A program made the translations under genes and the position numbers. A stretch of 40,559 bases of DNA from Bryobacteraceae bacterium (GTDB lineage: Bacteria > Acidobacteriota > Terriglobia > Bryobacterales > Bryobacteraceae): positions 1 to 40,559 of the forward strand of contig JAICIH010000011.1 in NCBI GenBank assembly GCA_025924475.1, in the 5' to 3' direction. Positions 25,411-36,015 of the stretch are shown in pieces. Positions within the stretch are counted from its first letter, which is position 1; the number at the start of each line of letters is the position of its first letter. Below the pieces are notes generated by a model, which saw nothing but the letters and a program-made list of their open reading frames with translations, searched no databases and was not told the origin of the DNA.

Positions 25411-28159
25411 CTACTCATGCCGCAATGCGATCATCGGATCGATCCGAGACGCGTTTCGGGCGGGTAGATAGCCGGCCAGAATCGCCGCACTCACCAGGAT
25501 CGCTGCCGAGCCTGCGAGCGCCAATGGATCGTTCGGTTTCATCCTGAAGAGGAACGACTCCACCACCTTGGACACCGCAAGAGCTGTCGGCAAACTGATC
25601 GCGAGCCCCACCGCCGCCAACACACAGACCTCGCGCAGAACCATCCAAACGACCTCCCGGCGTTGTGCTCCGAGCGCCATCCGGATACCGATCTCGCCGG
25701 TCCGGCGGGCGACGTTGTAAGACATCGTGCCGTAGAGGCCAATGCAAGCGATGGTAAGCGCGAGTAGTGCAAAGGCGCTGCATAAGCGTGCAAACGTGAT
25801 CTCCTGGTTGATGGTCTGATCGATCCAGGCGCTTTGGGTCTTCCCCTCGGATAGGGGCAGCCGGTCATCCGCTCGCCGGACAATATCGCGCACGGTTTTG
25901 ACATATCCAAGCGGATTTCCGACGGTTCGCAGCTCGTAGTACATCTGCTGCACCGGCCCCCAGGCGCCCTGTGCGAACGGAAGGTACACGATGGGCGGCA
26001 GCTTACCCTTAAGGTTTCCATAGAGCGAATTGGCGGAGACGCCGACGACTTCGATGACGCACTTCGGACACATACGCGGTAAAGTCAGGCGCTGGCCCAG
26101 CGGATTCCGATCGCCGAAGCTCAGCCGGGCAAACTCCTCGTTGACCACCGCAACCATCGGCGAGCCTTGCCGATCATGCTCTTCGATATCCCGGCCCAGC
26201 AGGATCGGGATCTGCATAGTGTGGAAGAAACCGGTTCCGATCGACAAAATGTGGCTGCTATGCTCTGCACCGCCGGCCACGCTGACCCTGCTACCGCTCG
26301 TTCCCGTTCCGAGCAAGGTGTGATTCGATAGACTCGCTGCGTGGACGCCTGGGATGGCGCTGAACTGTCTCTGAAGATCGTTATAAAAGGCGACGATCTC
26401 GGGATCGTTATGTCCGGCCTGCCGCGCGTTCAACGCGAACGTCAGCACGTTCTCGCGATTGAACCCGAGCTGAATCGACGCCAGATTAGAAAGCGTTCGC
26501 AGGAACAGCCCGGCTGCGACCAGAATTAAGAGAGTAATGGCGATTTGGGAGACCATCAGGCTGCGGCTCAGGCTCAGGCGGCGAAATCCATGCACGAGCG
26601 CCTCGCCCGTGCGGGATTGCTTGAGCGCCGGCATCAGGTCTACCCGCGTGGCTTGTAGCGCCGGAGCAAGCCCGAACAACACACCCGTCAACAGCGAGAG
26701 CCCGGCCACTACGCCCAGTACGTGCCAGTTCAACTCGGCGCGCAACGTGAAGGCGTCTTGCCCGTTCGCCAGCAGCAGGGTAAGAAAACGGATTCCCCAT
26801 ACCGCGAACGCAACGCCCAGCGCGCCGCCTAGTAGAGCCAGCAGTACGCTCTCTGTCAGGAGCTGGCGTATCACCCGAAGCCGTCCAGCTCCCATGCTCA
26901 GCCGCACCGCAATTTCGCGCCTGCGAGCTGTCGCACGCGCCAGGAGGAGATTGGCGATATTCGCGCAAGCGATGGCGAGGATGAATCCTACTAGCGTCAG
27001 CAGAATATACAACGGCTTCGAATATCTCCGCCTCAAGCTGTCGAGGCCACCAGCGCCTTCCCTTACAACCAGCCTGGGAACGTCCTCCGGCTTGAGGCTT
27101 AGCTTTGCCGCACGTCCCCATTCATAGAACGAGCCAGCCAGCGCTGCCTGCGCCTGGGCCGCGGTCACGCCGGGCCGCAAACGGGCCATCGGCACGATCC
27201 AGTCGTAATCCGGGTCGAGGTAGATCTTGGCGGGCGGATAGTACTTGTCCTCGGCTTCCAGACGCAGGTTGGCATGCAGCGGAACATAGATGTCCGGATG
27301 TGCGTCCGGATCGGCGCCAAAGAACTCAGGCGGAGTCACACCGATCACGGTGAAGGGCAGATTGTTGATCAGGACCGACTGCCCCTGTGCACTTTCAGGT
27401 CCTCCAAAACGTCTTTGACTCAACGCGAAGCTGATGACGGCGACGCCCGCGGAGCCGGCGCGATCATCGTCCGGAACGATCAGGCGTCCTGCAACGGGCG
27501 GAACCCCAAGACTGCGGAAATATTCGCCGGACACGTATTCCGTATATGCGAGCTCAGCCTGACCCCGAAACGTCAAGTTGAGCTTACCGGCGCCTTGATA
27601 TCCGAAAACGCTCGAAAAAACAGTGTCGTTCCTACGAAACAACTCGAAGGCTGGATAGCAGAAGAAGCCACCGATGAAACCTCCGTTAGGATCGGTGTAG
27701 CTATTGCTGTGCCGATTCGTACCGTGCATTTCCCGGCGAGGCGTATGCCAGCTCAGGAGCACTAGTGACTGCGGATCGGTTACCGGCAGCGAGCGCAGCA
27801 GTATCGAATCCATGAAGCTGAAGATCGCCGTATTGGCCCCGATTCCCAGCGCGAGCGACAGAATTGCTAGCGCGGAGAAGCTCTTGTGGGCGCCCATCGT
27901 GCGCAGGGCGTAGCGGATATCCTGCAGGAGTTGTTCCCACCATTGCCAGGTCCAGGTGGCGCGGGTGTCCTCCTTTACTAAATCGAGATTTCCCAACTCC
28001 TGACGCGCCGCACGGCGCGCCTCTTCGCTCGCTAGCTAGCCCTTGCGCTTGGCGCTCGCCGGCTTCCTCTTCCAGGTGAAACCGCAGCTCCTCCTGAAGT
28101 TCTGCTTCCTTGCTCGGGCGTCGCGTCAGCCACCGTAATTTGCGAAGGAACGATGTCAT
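25411..28159 (-). pseudogene. ADOP-family permease (MacB/FtsX-like) with a 4-base duplication near the N-terminus
   Basis: The ATG at 28159 starts MTSFLRKLRWLTRRPSKEAELQEELRFHLEEEAGERQ, the usual ADOP N-terminal segment. About 47 codons later the frame shifts at GCTAGCTAGC (28031-28040). Deleting one GCTA unit restores QGLASEEARRAARQELGNLDLV, the family sequence, and makes the whole region exactly 915 codons. From 27996 the frame is open for 861 residues to the stop, covering both permease halves (DIRYALRTMGAHKSFSALAI; ACANIANLLLARATARRREIAVRLSMGAG; RRTGEIGIRMALGAQ...DPMIALRHE). A TTG at 27996 could give a shortened but complete permease core, so it may not be fully dead. Two operator-like palindromes lie directly upstream. 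Confidence 0.85.
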
Positions 28160-28162
28160 TGT

Positions 28163-28197
28163 GTAGATATTCTACTATTTTTGTGTAGAATGTCTAC
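28163..28197. promoter_or_regulatory. Two GTAGA-n3-TCTAC palindromes upstream of the second ADOP gene
   Basis: GTAGATATTCTAC (28163-28175) and GTAGAATGTCTAC (28185-28197) are perfect 5-3-5 inverted repeats with centres 22 bases apart. They begin four bases upstream of the ADOP ATG and sit in the 86-base gap to the divergent lipA. The arrangement fits two repressor dimers on one face of the helix. BlaI/MecI- or PadR-type repressors are possible owners; none is present here. Confidence 0.6.
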
Positions 28198-28245
28198 GAT
28201 CTGGCTTGGCCGGGATGACAGTCGCCGCTGCGAGACAATAGCTTT

Positions 28246-29169
28246 TTGACCCAGGAAATCAGCCCCGGCCTCGTCCAAATTCAAACCCCGCAACCCCGCC
28301 TGCCACTCTGGCTGCGTAAGGGAGAAACGCATTTCCGCTCGGTTCAGGCGCTGAAAACGGAACTCCGCGCCCGCCGCCTGCACACCGTGTGTGAATCGGC
28401 CCGTTGCCCCAACATGCACGAATGCTTTCACCGCGGCGCCGCGACGTTTATGATTCTCGGAAATCTGTGTACGCGCGGCTGCGGCTTCTGTTCCGTTCCC
28501 AAAGGCTCTCCCGCCAAGCAGGAATTCTCGCTCGACCCCGAAGAGCCGCGCCATGTCGCGGAAATGGCCGCGCAAATGAAGCTGCGCTACGTGGTGATCA
28601 CCAGCGTAAACCGCGACGATCTGCCGGACGGCGGCTCCCATCATTTTGCCCAAACCGTGCGCGAAGTGCGGCGCGCGCTTCCCACCGCCAAGGTGGAAGT
28701 GCTTACCCCGGATTTCTGCGGCGATCTCGACGCCGTAGCCCGCGTGCTCGATGCCGCGCCGCACGTCTTTAATCACAATATGGAAACCGTGCGTCGTCTC
28801 TACCGGCGCGTCCGCCCGCAGGCCGATTATGAGCAATCGTTGCGCGTGCTGCGCTTCGCCAAAAAAAGATCGCCCGGCACGATGACAAAATCGGGCCTGA
28901 TGGTCGGCCTGGGTGAATCGGCCGCTGAGGTGCAAGAGCTGCTGCGCGACATTCATGGAGCCGAGGTGAATGTCGCCACCATCGGCCAGTATCTGCAGCC
29001 CACGCGGCGCAACCTGCGCGTGGCTGAATATGTTCGGCCCGAGCAATTCGACGCCTATCGTGACTACGGCCTCGCCATCGGCTTTGAGATGGTGTTCAGC
29101 GGCCCTTTTGTCCGCAGCTCATATATGGCCGACCGCGTGAATGAAGAGGCCGCCCAGGCGCATGCCTGA
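28246..29169 (+). CDS. lipA: Lipoyl synthase
   Basis: A 307-residue radical SAM enzyme of normal length. The LipA-specific cluster ligands are Cys49, Cys54 and Cys60 (CESARCPNMHEC), the radical SAM motif is CTRGCGFC (Cys75, Cys79, Cys82), and the C-terminal RSSY motif (290-293) supplies the Ser that ligates the auxiliary cluster. It inserts two sulfurs into octanoyl groups on E2 and H proteins. The start appears to be TTG at 28246, as no in-frame ATG precedes the conserved part; the ribosome site is weak. It overlaps lnt downstream. lipB is not in the window. Confidence 0.96.
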   Translation: MTQEISPGLVQIQTPQPRLPLWLRKGETHFRSVQALKTELRARRLHTVCESARCPNMHECFHRGAATFMILGNLCTRGCGFCSVPKGSPAKQEFSLDPEEPRHVAEMAAQMKLRYVVITSVNRDDLPDGGSHHFAQTVREVRRALPTAKVEVLTPDFCGDLDAVARVLDAAPHVFNHNMETVRRLYRRVRPQADYEQSLRVLRFAKKRSPGTMTKSGLMVGLGESAAEVQELLRDIHGAEVNVATIGQYLQPTRRNLRVAEYVRPEQFDAYRDYGLAIGFEMVFSGPFVRSSYMADRVNEEAAQAHA

Positions 29170-30640
29170 GATATTCGCGCTTTACTATCGCCGTCTCGCG
29201 CTGCATACGCTTCTTGCGCTTCTGTCCGCGGCGCTGTTGTTGTTAGCGCTTCCTCGATTCGATATACGCTGGCTCGCCCCGTTCGCGCTCGCGCCGCTGC
29301 TGTTTGCTCTCGCCCGGACTCCTACGGCCTGGCTGCGTTTCCTCTACGGCTGGAGCGCCGGAATCTTTTTCTGGTTCTTCCTATGCACCTGGATTCAGTT
29401 CGTGCTCGAAGCGCACGGCGGAATGGGCGTCTGGGGAAGCTGGGGATCGTTTCTTCTCTTTGCCATTCTCAAAGGCTTGCATCTTGCCGTCTTCGCCTGG
29501 CTGGCCGGTCCGCTCATGCGCCGCTGGTATGCGGTTCCCGCTGTGGCCGCGCTCTGGACAGGTCTCGAGCGCACGCATGCCACCTTCGGCTTCACCTGGC
29601 TCGACCTGGGCAATGCCGGAATCGATATGTCCGTTCCGCTGCGCCTGGCGCCGTTTATCGGCGTGTACGGTATTTCGTTTGTGTTCGCCATGCTGTCCGC
29701 GGGTGTTGCCTGCGTTGCATTGCGCTATTCGCGAAAAAGACTTATTCCATTTCTTGCTCTGGCTGTGCTCTGGCTGTTGCCCGCCATTCCGCAGGGCATG
29801 CGCACCTCCGAAGATGCCTTGATGGTGCAGCCCAACATCGATCCGGATCTCGAATGGACCAGCGCGATGCGCGAACGGACCGAGCAGCAATTGACCGCGC
29901 TTTCGAATGCCCTTCCTGCGCCCCTGGTCATCTGGCCCGAACTCCCCGCGCCGCTCTATTTCTATAACGATCCGGAGTTCCATCGAACCGCCGCTGAAGT
30001 AGCGCGCCGCCACGGCTATTTCCTGTTTGGCACCGTGGCGTTTACTGGCGCCAGGCAGCCGCTGAACTCCGCCGTCTTGCTCGGACCGGAAGGTCAGGAA
30101 GCTGGCCGCTATGACAAGATCGAGCTCGTTCCGTTCGGCGAATATGTGCCGCCCGTGTTTGGCTTCGTCAACCGTGTGACGCAGGAAGCCGGCGATTTTG
30201 TGCCGGGCACCGAAATCAAAGTGCTGCCGGCCGGCCGCAACCGCCTCGGCGTCTTCATCTGTTACGAGTCCGCCTTCCCGAACCTCGTCCGTCAATTCAC
30301 CAAACAAGGCGCAAACGTTTTGGTGAATCTCTCGAACGACGCTTACTTCGGCCGCAGTGAAGCGCGCGAGCAGCATTTGCTAATCGCTCGCATGCGCGCC
30401 ATCGAAAATCGCCGTTTCCTCATACGCGCCACCAACGACGGCTTCTCCGCCGTGATCGATCCCGCCGGTCGCATCGTGCAAGCACTTCCCGCGTATCAAC
30501 AAGTAGTCGCGCGCGTGCGCTACGCGCCCATCGAGGAGACCACCTTCTATGCCCGCCATGGTGACTGGTTCGCCTGGGGATGTCTCGCTGTGGCCCTCAT
30601 CCTCGCTTGTTCACCAATAAAGAACCGTGCGCGTAAGTAA
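29162..30640 (+). CDS. lnt: Apolipoprotein N-acyltransferase
   Basis: I choose the ATG at 29162 (492 residues), which overlaps the lipA stop by 8 bases; an in-frame ATG at 29141 would add seven residues. About six transmembrane helices fill the first ~205 residues and the last ~20; between them is the nitrilase-like periplasmic domain with the catalytic triad Glu260 (IWPELPAP), Lys319 (GRYDKIELVPFGEYVP) and Cys367 (FICYESAFP). It adds the third acyl chain to lipoproteins in the inner membrane. The last residues (KNRARK) and the stop codon are supplied by a dispersed repeat at 30620-30646. Confidence 0.95.
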   Translation: MPEIFALYYRRLALHTLLALLSAALLLLALPRFDIRWLAPFALAPLLFALARTPTAWLRFLYGWSAGIFFWFFLCTWIQFVLEAHGGMGVWGSWGSFLLFAILKGLHLAVFAWLAGPLMRRWYAVPAVAALWTGLERTHATFGFTWLDLGNAGIDMSVPLRLAPFIGVYGISFVFAMLSAGVACVALRYSRKRLIPFLALAVLWLLPAIPQGMRTSEDALMVQPNIDPDLEWTSAMRERTEQQLTALSNALPAPLVIWPELPAPLYFYNDPEFHRTAAEVARRHGYFLFGTVAFTGARQPLNSAVLLGPEGQEAGRYDKIELVPFGEYVPPVFGFVNRVTQEAGDFVPGTEIKVLPAGRNRLGVFICYESAFPNLVRQFTKQGANVLVNLSNDAYFGRSEAREQHLLIARMRAIENRRFLIRATNDGFSAVIDPAGRIVQALPAYQQVVARVRYAPIEETTFYARHGDWFAWGCLAVALILACSPIKNRARK

Positions 30641-30646
30641 GCGGGT
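30620..30646. repeat. Dispersed palindromic repeat, copy 4 (spans the lnt stop codon)
   Basis: AAAGAACCGTGCGCGTAAGT continues to AAGCGGG. It is identical to the copy at 37872-37898 at 25 of 27 bases. CCG...CGG arms allow a small hairpin. The lnt stop codon TAA (30638-30640) lies inside it. Confidence 0.75.
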
Positions 30647-30683
30647 AACGTGATGCGCGGCCGAAACGTATACCATTGGCTAA

Positions 30684-31970
<1,287 letters not shown>

Positions 31971-32073
31971 ATTTTGTTTGTAGCGCCATTTGCATCCACT
32001 ATGTCAGAGGAAGCACAGTGAGAAGTTAAGAGAGGTGGCTGAGGATATGGGACAAACGCCAAAAGAATGTTTT

Positions 32074-32092
32074 TATACTGTGAGCAGCTCAC
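32074..32092 (+). promoter_or_regulatory. -10-like box with adjoining palindrome before the DUF6978/DUF1828 pair
   Basis: TATACT (32074-32079) matches the -10 consensus at five of six bases. It is followed immediately by GTGAGC-A-GCTCAC (32080-32092), a perfect 6-1-6 palindrome that would cover the transcription start, 17 bases before the first ATG. That layout fits an autorepressor site. No convincing -35 is seen. Confidence 0.5.
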
Positions 32093-32108
32093 TTATAGCT
32101 AAACGTGC

Positions 32109-32558
32109 ATGGCCGACATCAATATCACACAAGCCGATGCAGATACGCTCATTGCGATGGAAAAGCAATGTGTCGATGACAAGCAATGGTCTTTCCCTGT
32201 TCCAGGTGGAAGACTTGCAATTCCCCTCGCCTCGCCCGACAGGCGTGAAAATTTCATGCTGGACGTGACGCGCGGCCAAATCAAGCTAACGAAAGCAACC
32301 TATCAAAACCGTGCACGCCAAGCGATTGTCCTGATGCGCCTTGACCTCGACGGCCCGCCTCACCGAAACCCGGATGACCAAGAAATACTTTGTTCTCACC
32401 TTCACGTTTATCGCGAAGGTTATGGTGACAAATGGGCAATTCCAGCTCCTCCCGATATTTATCCAGAAACCCGCAATTTGCTTGCGACATTCCAAGCCTT
32501 CATGCGGCATTGCAATGTTACCGTCCCGCCCAACATCCAAATGGGGCTGTTCTCATGA
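32109..32558 (+). CDS. DUF6978-like protein, first gene of a two-gene module
   Basis: A 149-residue cytoplasmic-looking protein without signal or membrane segments. The block [44 protein letters not shown], with [18 protein letters not shown] and a late [17 protein letters not shown], is what I associate with the DUF6978 family; no function is known to me. His and acidic residues ([15 protein letters not shown]) are conserved-looking and could be catalytic. Its TGA overlaps the ATG of the next gene (ATGA at 32555-32558), so the two are coupled. The module is lower in GC than its flanks, pointing to transfer. The ribosome site is weak. Confidence 0.78.
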   Translation: MADINITQADADTLIAMEKQCVDDKQWSFPVPGGRLAIPLASPDRRENFMLDVTRGQIKLTKATYQNRARQAIVLMRLDLDGPPHRNPDDQEILCSHLHVYREGYGDKWAIPAPPDIYPETRNLLATFQAFMRHCNVTVPPNIQMGLFS

Positions 32559-33325
32559 GCGTCGCTGAGATCGAGAAACTTCTAAATAACTATCGTGCCT
32601 GGCTCAAAGACAAAACGACTTTGCGGGAGCTGGATGGCGATTGGGTCGAAATTACCACGCCATACCTTGACCGGCACAACGATGCATTGCAAATTTATGC
32701 ACGACGTGAAAATGGCGGCTATCTTCTCAGCGACGATAATTACACCATTCACGATCTTGAAGCATCGGGCTGTAGCCTCAGCACGGAAAAACGTCAAGAC
32801 CTTCTGAAGATGACGCTCAGCGGATTCGGAGTGAAGCTCAACAATGATGCTCTGGAGATTCGCGCGACCACGGAGACGTTCCCATTACGCAAGCACAACC
32901 TCATTCAGGCGATACTTGCTGTTAACGATCTGTTTTATCTCGCAAAGCCCGTTGTGGAGAGTCTCTTCTATGAAGATGTGATTGCATGGCTTGAGGTAAA
33001 CGACATTAGATATACACCAAAGGCCAAGTTTACCGGAATCAGCGGCTTTGACCATCTGTTTGATTTTGTAGTGCCGAAATCACGGAAGCAGCCGGAACGC
33101 ATAGTGCAAGCCATCAACCGCCCGACGCGTGACAATGCGGAAGCTTTCATTTACGCTTGGAGTGACACGCGCGAGGTTCGGCCTCCTGAATCCAAGGCAT
33201 ATGCGGTTCTCAATGATATAGAGCAGACAATTTCAGGTGGCGTTATCGATGCATTCAGGAATTATCAGATACAGCCAGTTCCGTGGAGCAATCGTGCCGA
33301 AATCGTCACCGAACTAGCAGCCTAA
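32555..33325 (+). CDS. DUF1828/DUF1829-domain protein, second gene of the module
   Basis: The coupled ATG at 32555 gives 256 residues. The N-terminal ~95 residues fit DUF1828 ([35 protein letters not shown]), the rest DUF1829 ([58 protein letters not shown]). The beta-strand pattern with FDFVVP is loosely like a nuclease-type core, but the usual Glu-x-Lys is not present, so I do not call it a nuclease. Function is not established. Paired small proteins of unknown function in a low-GC patch with a palindromic operator suggest a toxin-antitoxin- or defence-like unit; this is inference. Confidence 0.8.
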   Translation: MSVAEIEKLLNNYRAWLKDKTTLRELDGDWVEITTPYLDRHNDALQIYARRENGGYLLSDDNYTIHDLEASGCSLSTEKRQDLLKMTLSGFGVKLNNDALEIRATTETFPLRKHNLIQAILAVNDLFYLAKPVVESLFYEDVIAWLEVNDIRYTPKAKFTGISGFDHLFDFVVPKSRKQPERIVQAINRPTRDNAEAFIYAWSDTREVRPPESKAYAVLNDIEQTISGGVIDAFRNYQIQPVPWSNRAEIVTELAA

Positions 33326-33513
33326 CTCCATCCAATATGCGTTTTAAATAGATGGCGCAAAGCGTGCAGGATTCAGAGACCAAGCGTAATTACGAAAACA
33401 TCGTCGGCGTATACGTCATGAAACACTGTAAGTGCCCAATTGATGCCGTGTAAAAAGCGCTTCGGTAGACTGGTGACGTTTCCCGGACTCCCACGTCCAA
33501 AGAGAGCCGTCGT

Positions 33514-36012
33514 ATGTGGAACGATTTCCGCCTCGCCGCACGCGCTTTACGCAAGTCCCCTATCTTTTCCATTGCCGCAATTGGCACGCTTTCGCTCGGC
33601 ATCGCCGCAACCACCGCGATTTTTTCGCTCTACTATCAGGTGCTGCTCCGCTCGCTTCCCGTGCGCGCGCCGGAGCAATTGGCGCTTCTCCATTCGCCCG
33701 ATCCCGGGCTACCCGGTTGGCGGTCCTCCGATAGCGCCGAAACAGTTTTTTCCGAGCCGATGTATCGCAGCTTGCGTGACGGAGCAAGCCGCGCCATCGC
33801 CTTGGCTGCTCGTTCGAGCGCCACCGTCGAGGTCTCGCGGCCCAACGGGAGCGACCGGGCGCAAGCCGAAGTCGTATCCGGCAACTTCTTTTCAGTCCTC
33901 GGCGTTAGTGCCGGCATGGGGCGATTCTTCTCGGCCGAAGAGGATCGCGTGCCGGGCCGCGATGCCGTGGCCGTCCTCAGCTTCCCCTACTGGATAAAAC
34001 ATTTTGGCGGTGACGCCGGCGTTATCAATCGAAAAATCACGATAAACGGCCATCCGTTCGTGATCATCGGCGTTGCCCCGCGATCGTTCAACGGATTCCT
34101 GGCTGGCCAAAGCCCCGCTCTGTACCTTCCCATCGCGATGAAACGCGAAGTTTCGCCGGGCTGGGATGGATTCGGCAAGGCCGGCGTCCATTGGCTGAAT
34201 ATCGTTGGACGGCCGCAGCCTGGCGTTTCGCGCGATCGCGCTCTGGCCTCACTCCGGCCTGTCTGGACGGCGACGCTGCGTCAGCATGTCGTCGAAATCG
34301 TAAAGCGCGCAAGCGCGCGCGAGCGTCTGTTCGCCAAGCCCCTTGATTTTCATCCCGCAGCCCAAGGCATTAACTCCATGGAAAAAGAATGGCGCAAACC
34401 ACTCACGGTCCTGCTTGCCATGGTCGCGTTGCTGCTCGCCATCGCCTGCGCAAACGTGGCAAATCTGCTCATGGGACGAGCCATGCTGCGCAGCCGTGAG
34501 TTGGCGGTTCGCGTGGCAGTCGGCGCGAGCCGCTGGCAAGTCATCCGGCAGAGCCTGGCCGAAAGTCTCGTGCTCGCCTGCGGCGGCGGCGTGGTCGGCA
34601 CTGCTTTGTCTTTTGCGATGGTACGTGGCTTGATCGCCGTATTACCCGAAGATTTCTCCGGCCATTGGCTGTCGGTGCGGCCGGATGCCGCCGTGCTCGG
34701 CTTCAGCTTGCTGTTGATAGTGATAACGACGCTGCTCTTCGGCGTGTTTCCGTCGCTACAAGCGGCTCGCGTAGATCCGACGTCGGCCTTGAAAGATCCG
34801 GCTGGTTCAGCGAGCGGCTCGCAAACGCGCTGGCGTCAAGCTCTCGTGGCAGCACAGCTCGCCGTCTCGCTCGCTCTTCTCATCGGCGCCGGCTTGTTCG
34901 CCAAAACGTTAATCAATCTGCTAGCGCATGATCCTGGCTTCCGTCCGGAACGCTTGTTGACTTTTTCTATCGATCCTCAGCTCAGCGGCTATTCGCTCGA
35001 GCGTGGCCGTGCTTTGTATCGCGACTTAGAGCGTCGTCTCACCGCTCTGCCCGGCGTCGAATCGGTAGCCATCGCCGAATTTAGCCCGCTCTCTCATAGC
35101 GAATCGTCCACCAACGTGACTGTGGAAGGCTACACTCCGCGCCACGACGATGACGCCGACTCCGATACCAACACCATTGGCGCGGGATTTTTCAGGACCA
35201 TCGGCACGCCGATTGTGGCCGGCCGCGAATTTACCTCCGCAGACCGCGAAGGCGCCCCGAAGGTGGTTGTAGTGAATCAGGCGTTCGCCAGGCACTTTCT
35301 CGCTGGCCGCGGCGCCATTGGTAAACGGATGAAAGTCGGAGCTGGCTCAGATCCGCTGAACCTCGAAATCATCGGCGTGGTGAAAGACGCCGATAATCTG
35401 AGCCTGCGCGAAACCGTCAAGCCGATGTACTACCTCCCGCTCGAACAGAATTACGAGCGCGTCACTCGGATTCGTTCGGCCACTTTCTTCCTGAGGAGCC
35501 GCGTCGATCTCCAACCGCTGGAACACGGCGTCCGAGCGGCCGTCCGCACCATCGACCCGGACTTACCCGTGTTCAACGTTATGAGCATGGTGCAGCGCAT
35601 CGATGAAGCGGTGTACACAGACCGTTTGAGCGCGGTCCTCGCCGTCGCGTTCGGTATCCTTGCCATGCTGGTCGCCGGAGTAGGACTGTACGGAGTCGTA
35701 GCCTATTCGGTCGCCAGGAGAACCGTCGAAATAGGAATACGTCTCGCCATCGGCGCTTCCCCCGGCCAAGTACTCGCCTTAGTAATGAAAGAAGTGGCTC
35801 TTCTCGTAGTCGCGGGAGTCCTTGTCGGCGTCCCCTTGGCCTACGCCCTCACTCGTCTCATGAGTTCTCAACTCTACGGAGTAGCGCCCGAAAGCGCCGG
35901 CATTTTCAGCGCCTCTATTGCCGTCATCGCGATACTAGCGATGTTTGCCGGTCTGATCCCCGCAGCCCGCGCCAGCACCATCGATCCCAAGCAAGCCCTG
36001 CGCTACGAATAG
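33514..36012 (+). CDS. ADOP-family permease (MacB/FtsX-like), intact
   Basis: An unbroken 832-residue permease. It starts directly with the first permease motif (DFRLAARALRKSPIFSIAAIGTLSLGIAATTAIF) and lacks the ~60-80-residue charged N-terminal segment seen in the two other copies. It then shows a MacB-like periplasmic domain, a helix block with IACANVANLLMGRAMLRSRELAVRVAVGAS, a central helix (QALVAAQLAVSLALLIGAG), a second periplasmic domain and a final block VARRTVEIGIRLAIGAS...STIDPKQALRYE. The duplicated FtsX organisation defines the family; no ATPase gene is near. Substrate is unknown. An AGAGAG element 7-12 bases upstream supports the ATG. Confidence 0.92.
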   Translation: MWNDFRLAARALRKSPIFSIAAIGTLSLGIAATTAIFSLYYQVLLRSLPVRAPEQLALLHSPDPGLPGWRSSDSAETVFSEPMYRSLRDGASRAIALAARSSATVEVSRPNGSDRAQAEVVSGNFFSVLGVSAGMGRFFSAEEDRVPGRDAVAVLSFPYWIKHFGGDAGVINRKITINGHPFVIIGVAPRSFNGFLAGQSPALYLPIAMKREVSPGWDGFGKAGVHWLNIVGRPQPGVSRDRALASLRPVWTATLRQHVVEIVKRASARERLFAKPLDFHPAAQGINSMEKEWRKPLTVLLAMVALLLAIACANVANLLMGRAMLRSRELAVRVAVGASRWQVIRQSLAESLVLACGGGVVGTALSFAMVRGLIAVLPEDFSGHWLSVRPDAAVLGFSLLLIVITTLLFGVFPSLQAARVDPTSALKDPAGSASGSQTRWRQALVAAQLAVSLALLIGAGLFAKTLINLLAHDPGFRPERLLTFSIDPQLSGYSLERGRALYRDLERRLTALPGVESVAIAEFSPLSHSESSTNVTVEGYTPRHDDDADSDTNTIGAGFFRTIGTPIVAGREFTSADREGAPKVVVVNQAFARHFLAGRGAIGKRMKVGAGSDPLNLEIIGVVKDADNLSLRETVKPMYYLPLEQNYERVTRIRSATFFLRSRVDLQPLEHGVRAAVRTIDPDLPVFNVMSMVQRIDEAVYTDRLSAVLAVAFGILAMLVAGVGLYGVVAYSVARRTVEIGIRLAIGASPGQVLALVMKEVALLVVAGVLVGVPLAYALTRLMSSQLYGVAPESAGIFSASIAVIAILAMFAGLIPAARASTIDPKQALRYE

Positions 36013-36015
36013 GAC

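Noticed and set aside
28156..29046. A long minus-strand open frame opposite lipA
   Set aside because: Its translation shows no domain, while lipA on the other strand has all catalytic motifs; it is an antisense shadow of high-GC codon use.
29381..30376. A 331-codon minus-strand open frame opposite lnt
   Set aside because: Composition is charged and repetitive with no family likeness, and lnt motifs on the plus strand explain the DNA.
31990..32268. A 92-codon open frame starting before the DUF6978-like gene
   Set aside because: It reads into that gene in a different frame and has no conserved features; the palindrome and promoter occupy its first part.
32968..33325. Reading the FDFVVP segment of the DUF1829 part as a PD-(D/E)xK nuclease core
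   Set aside because: The following strand lacks the Glu-x-Lys pair, so the motif is incomplete.
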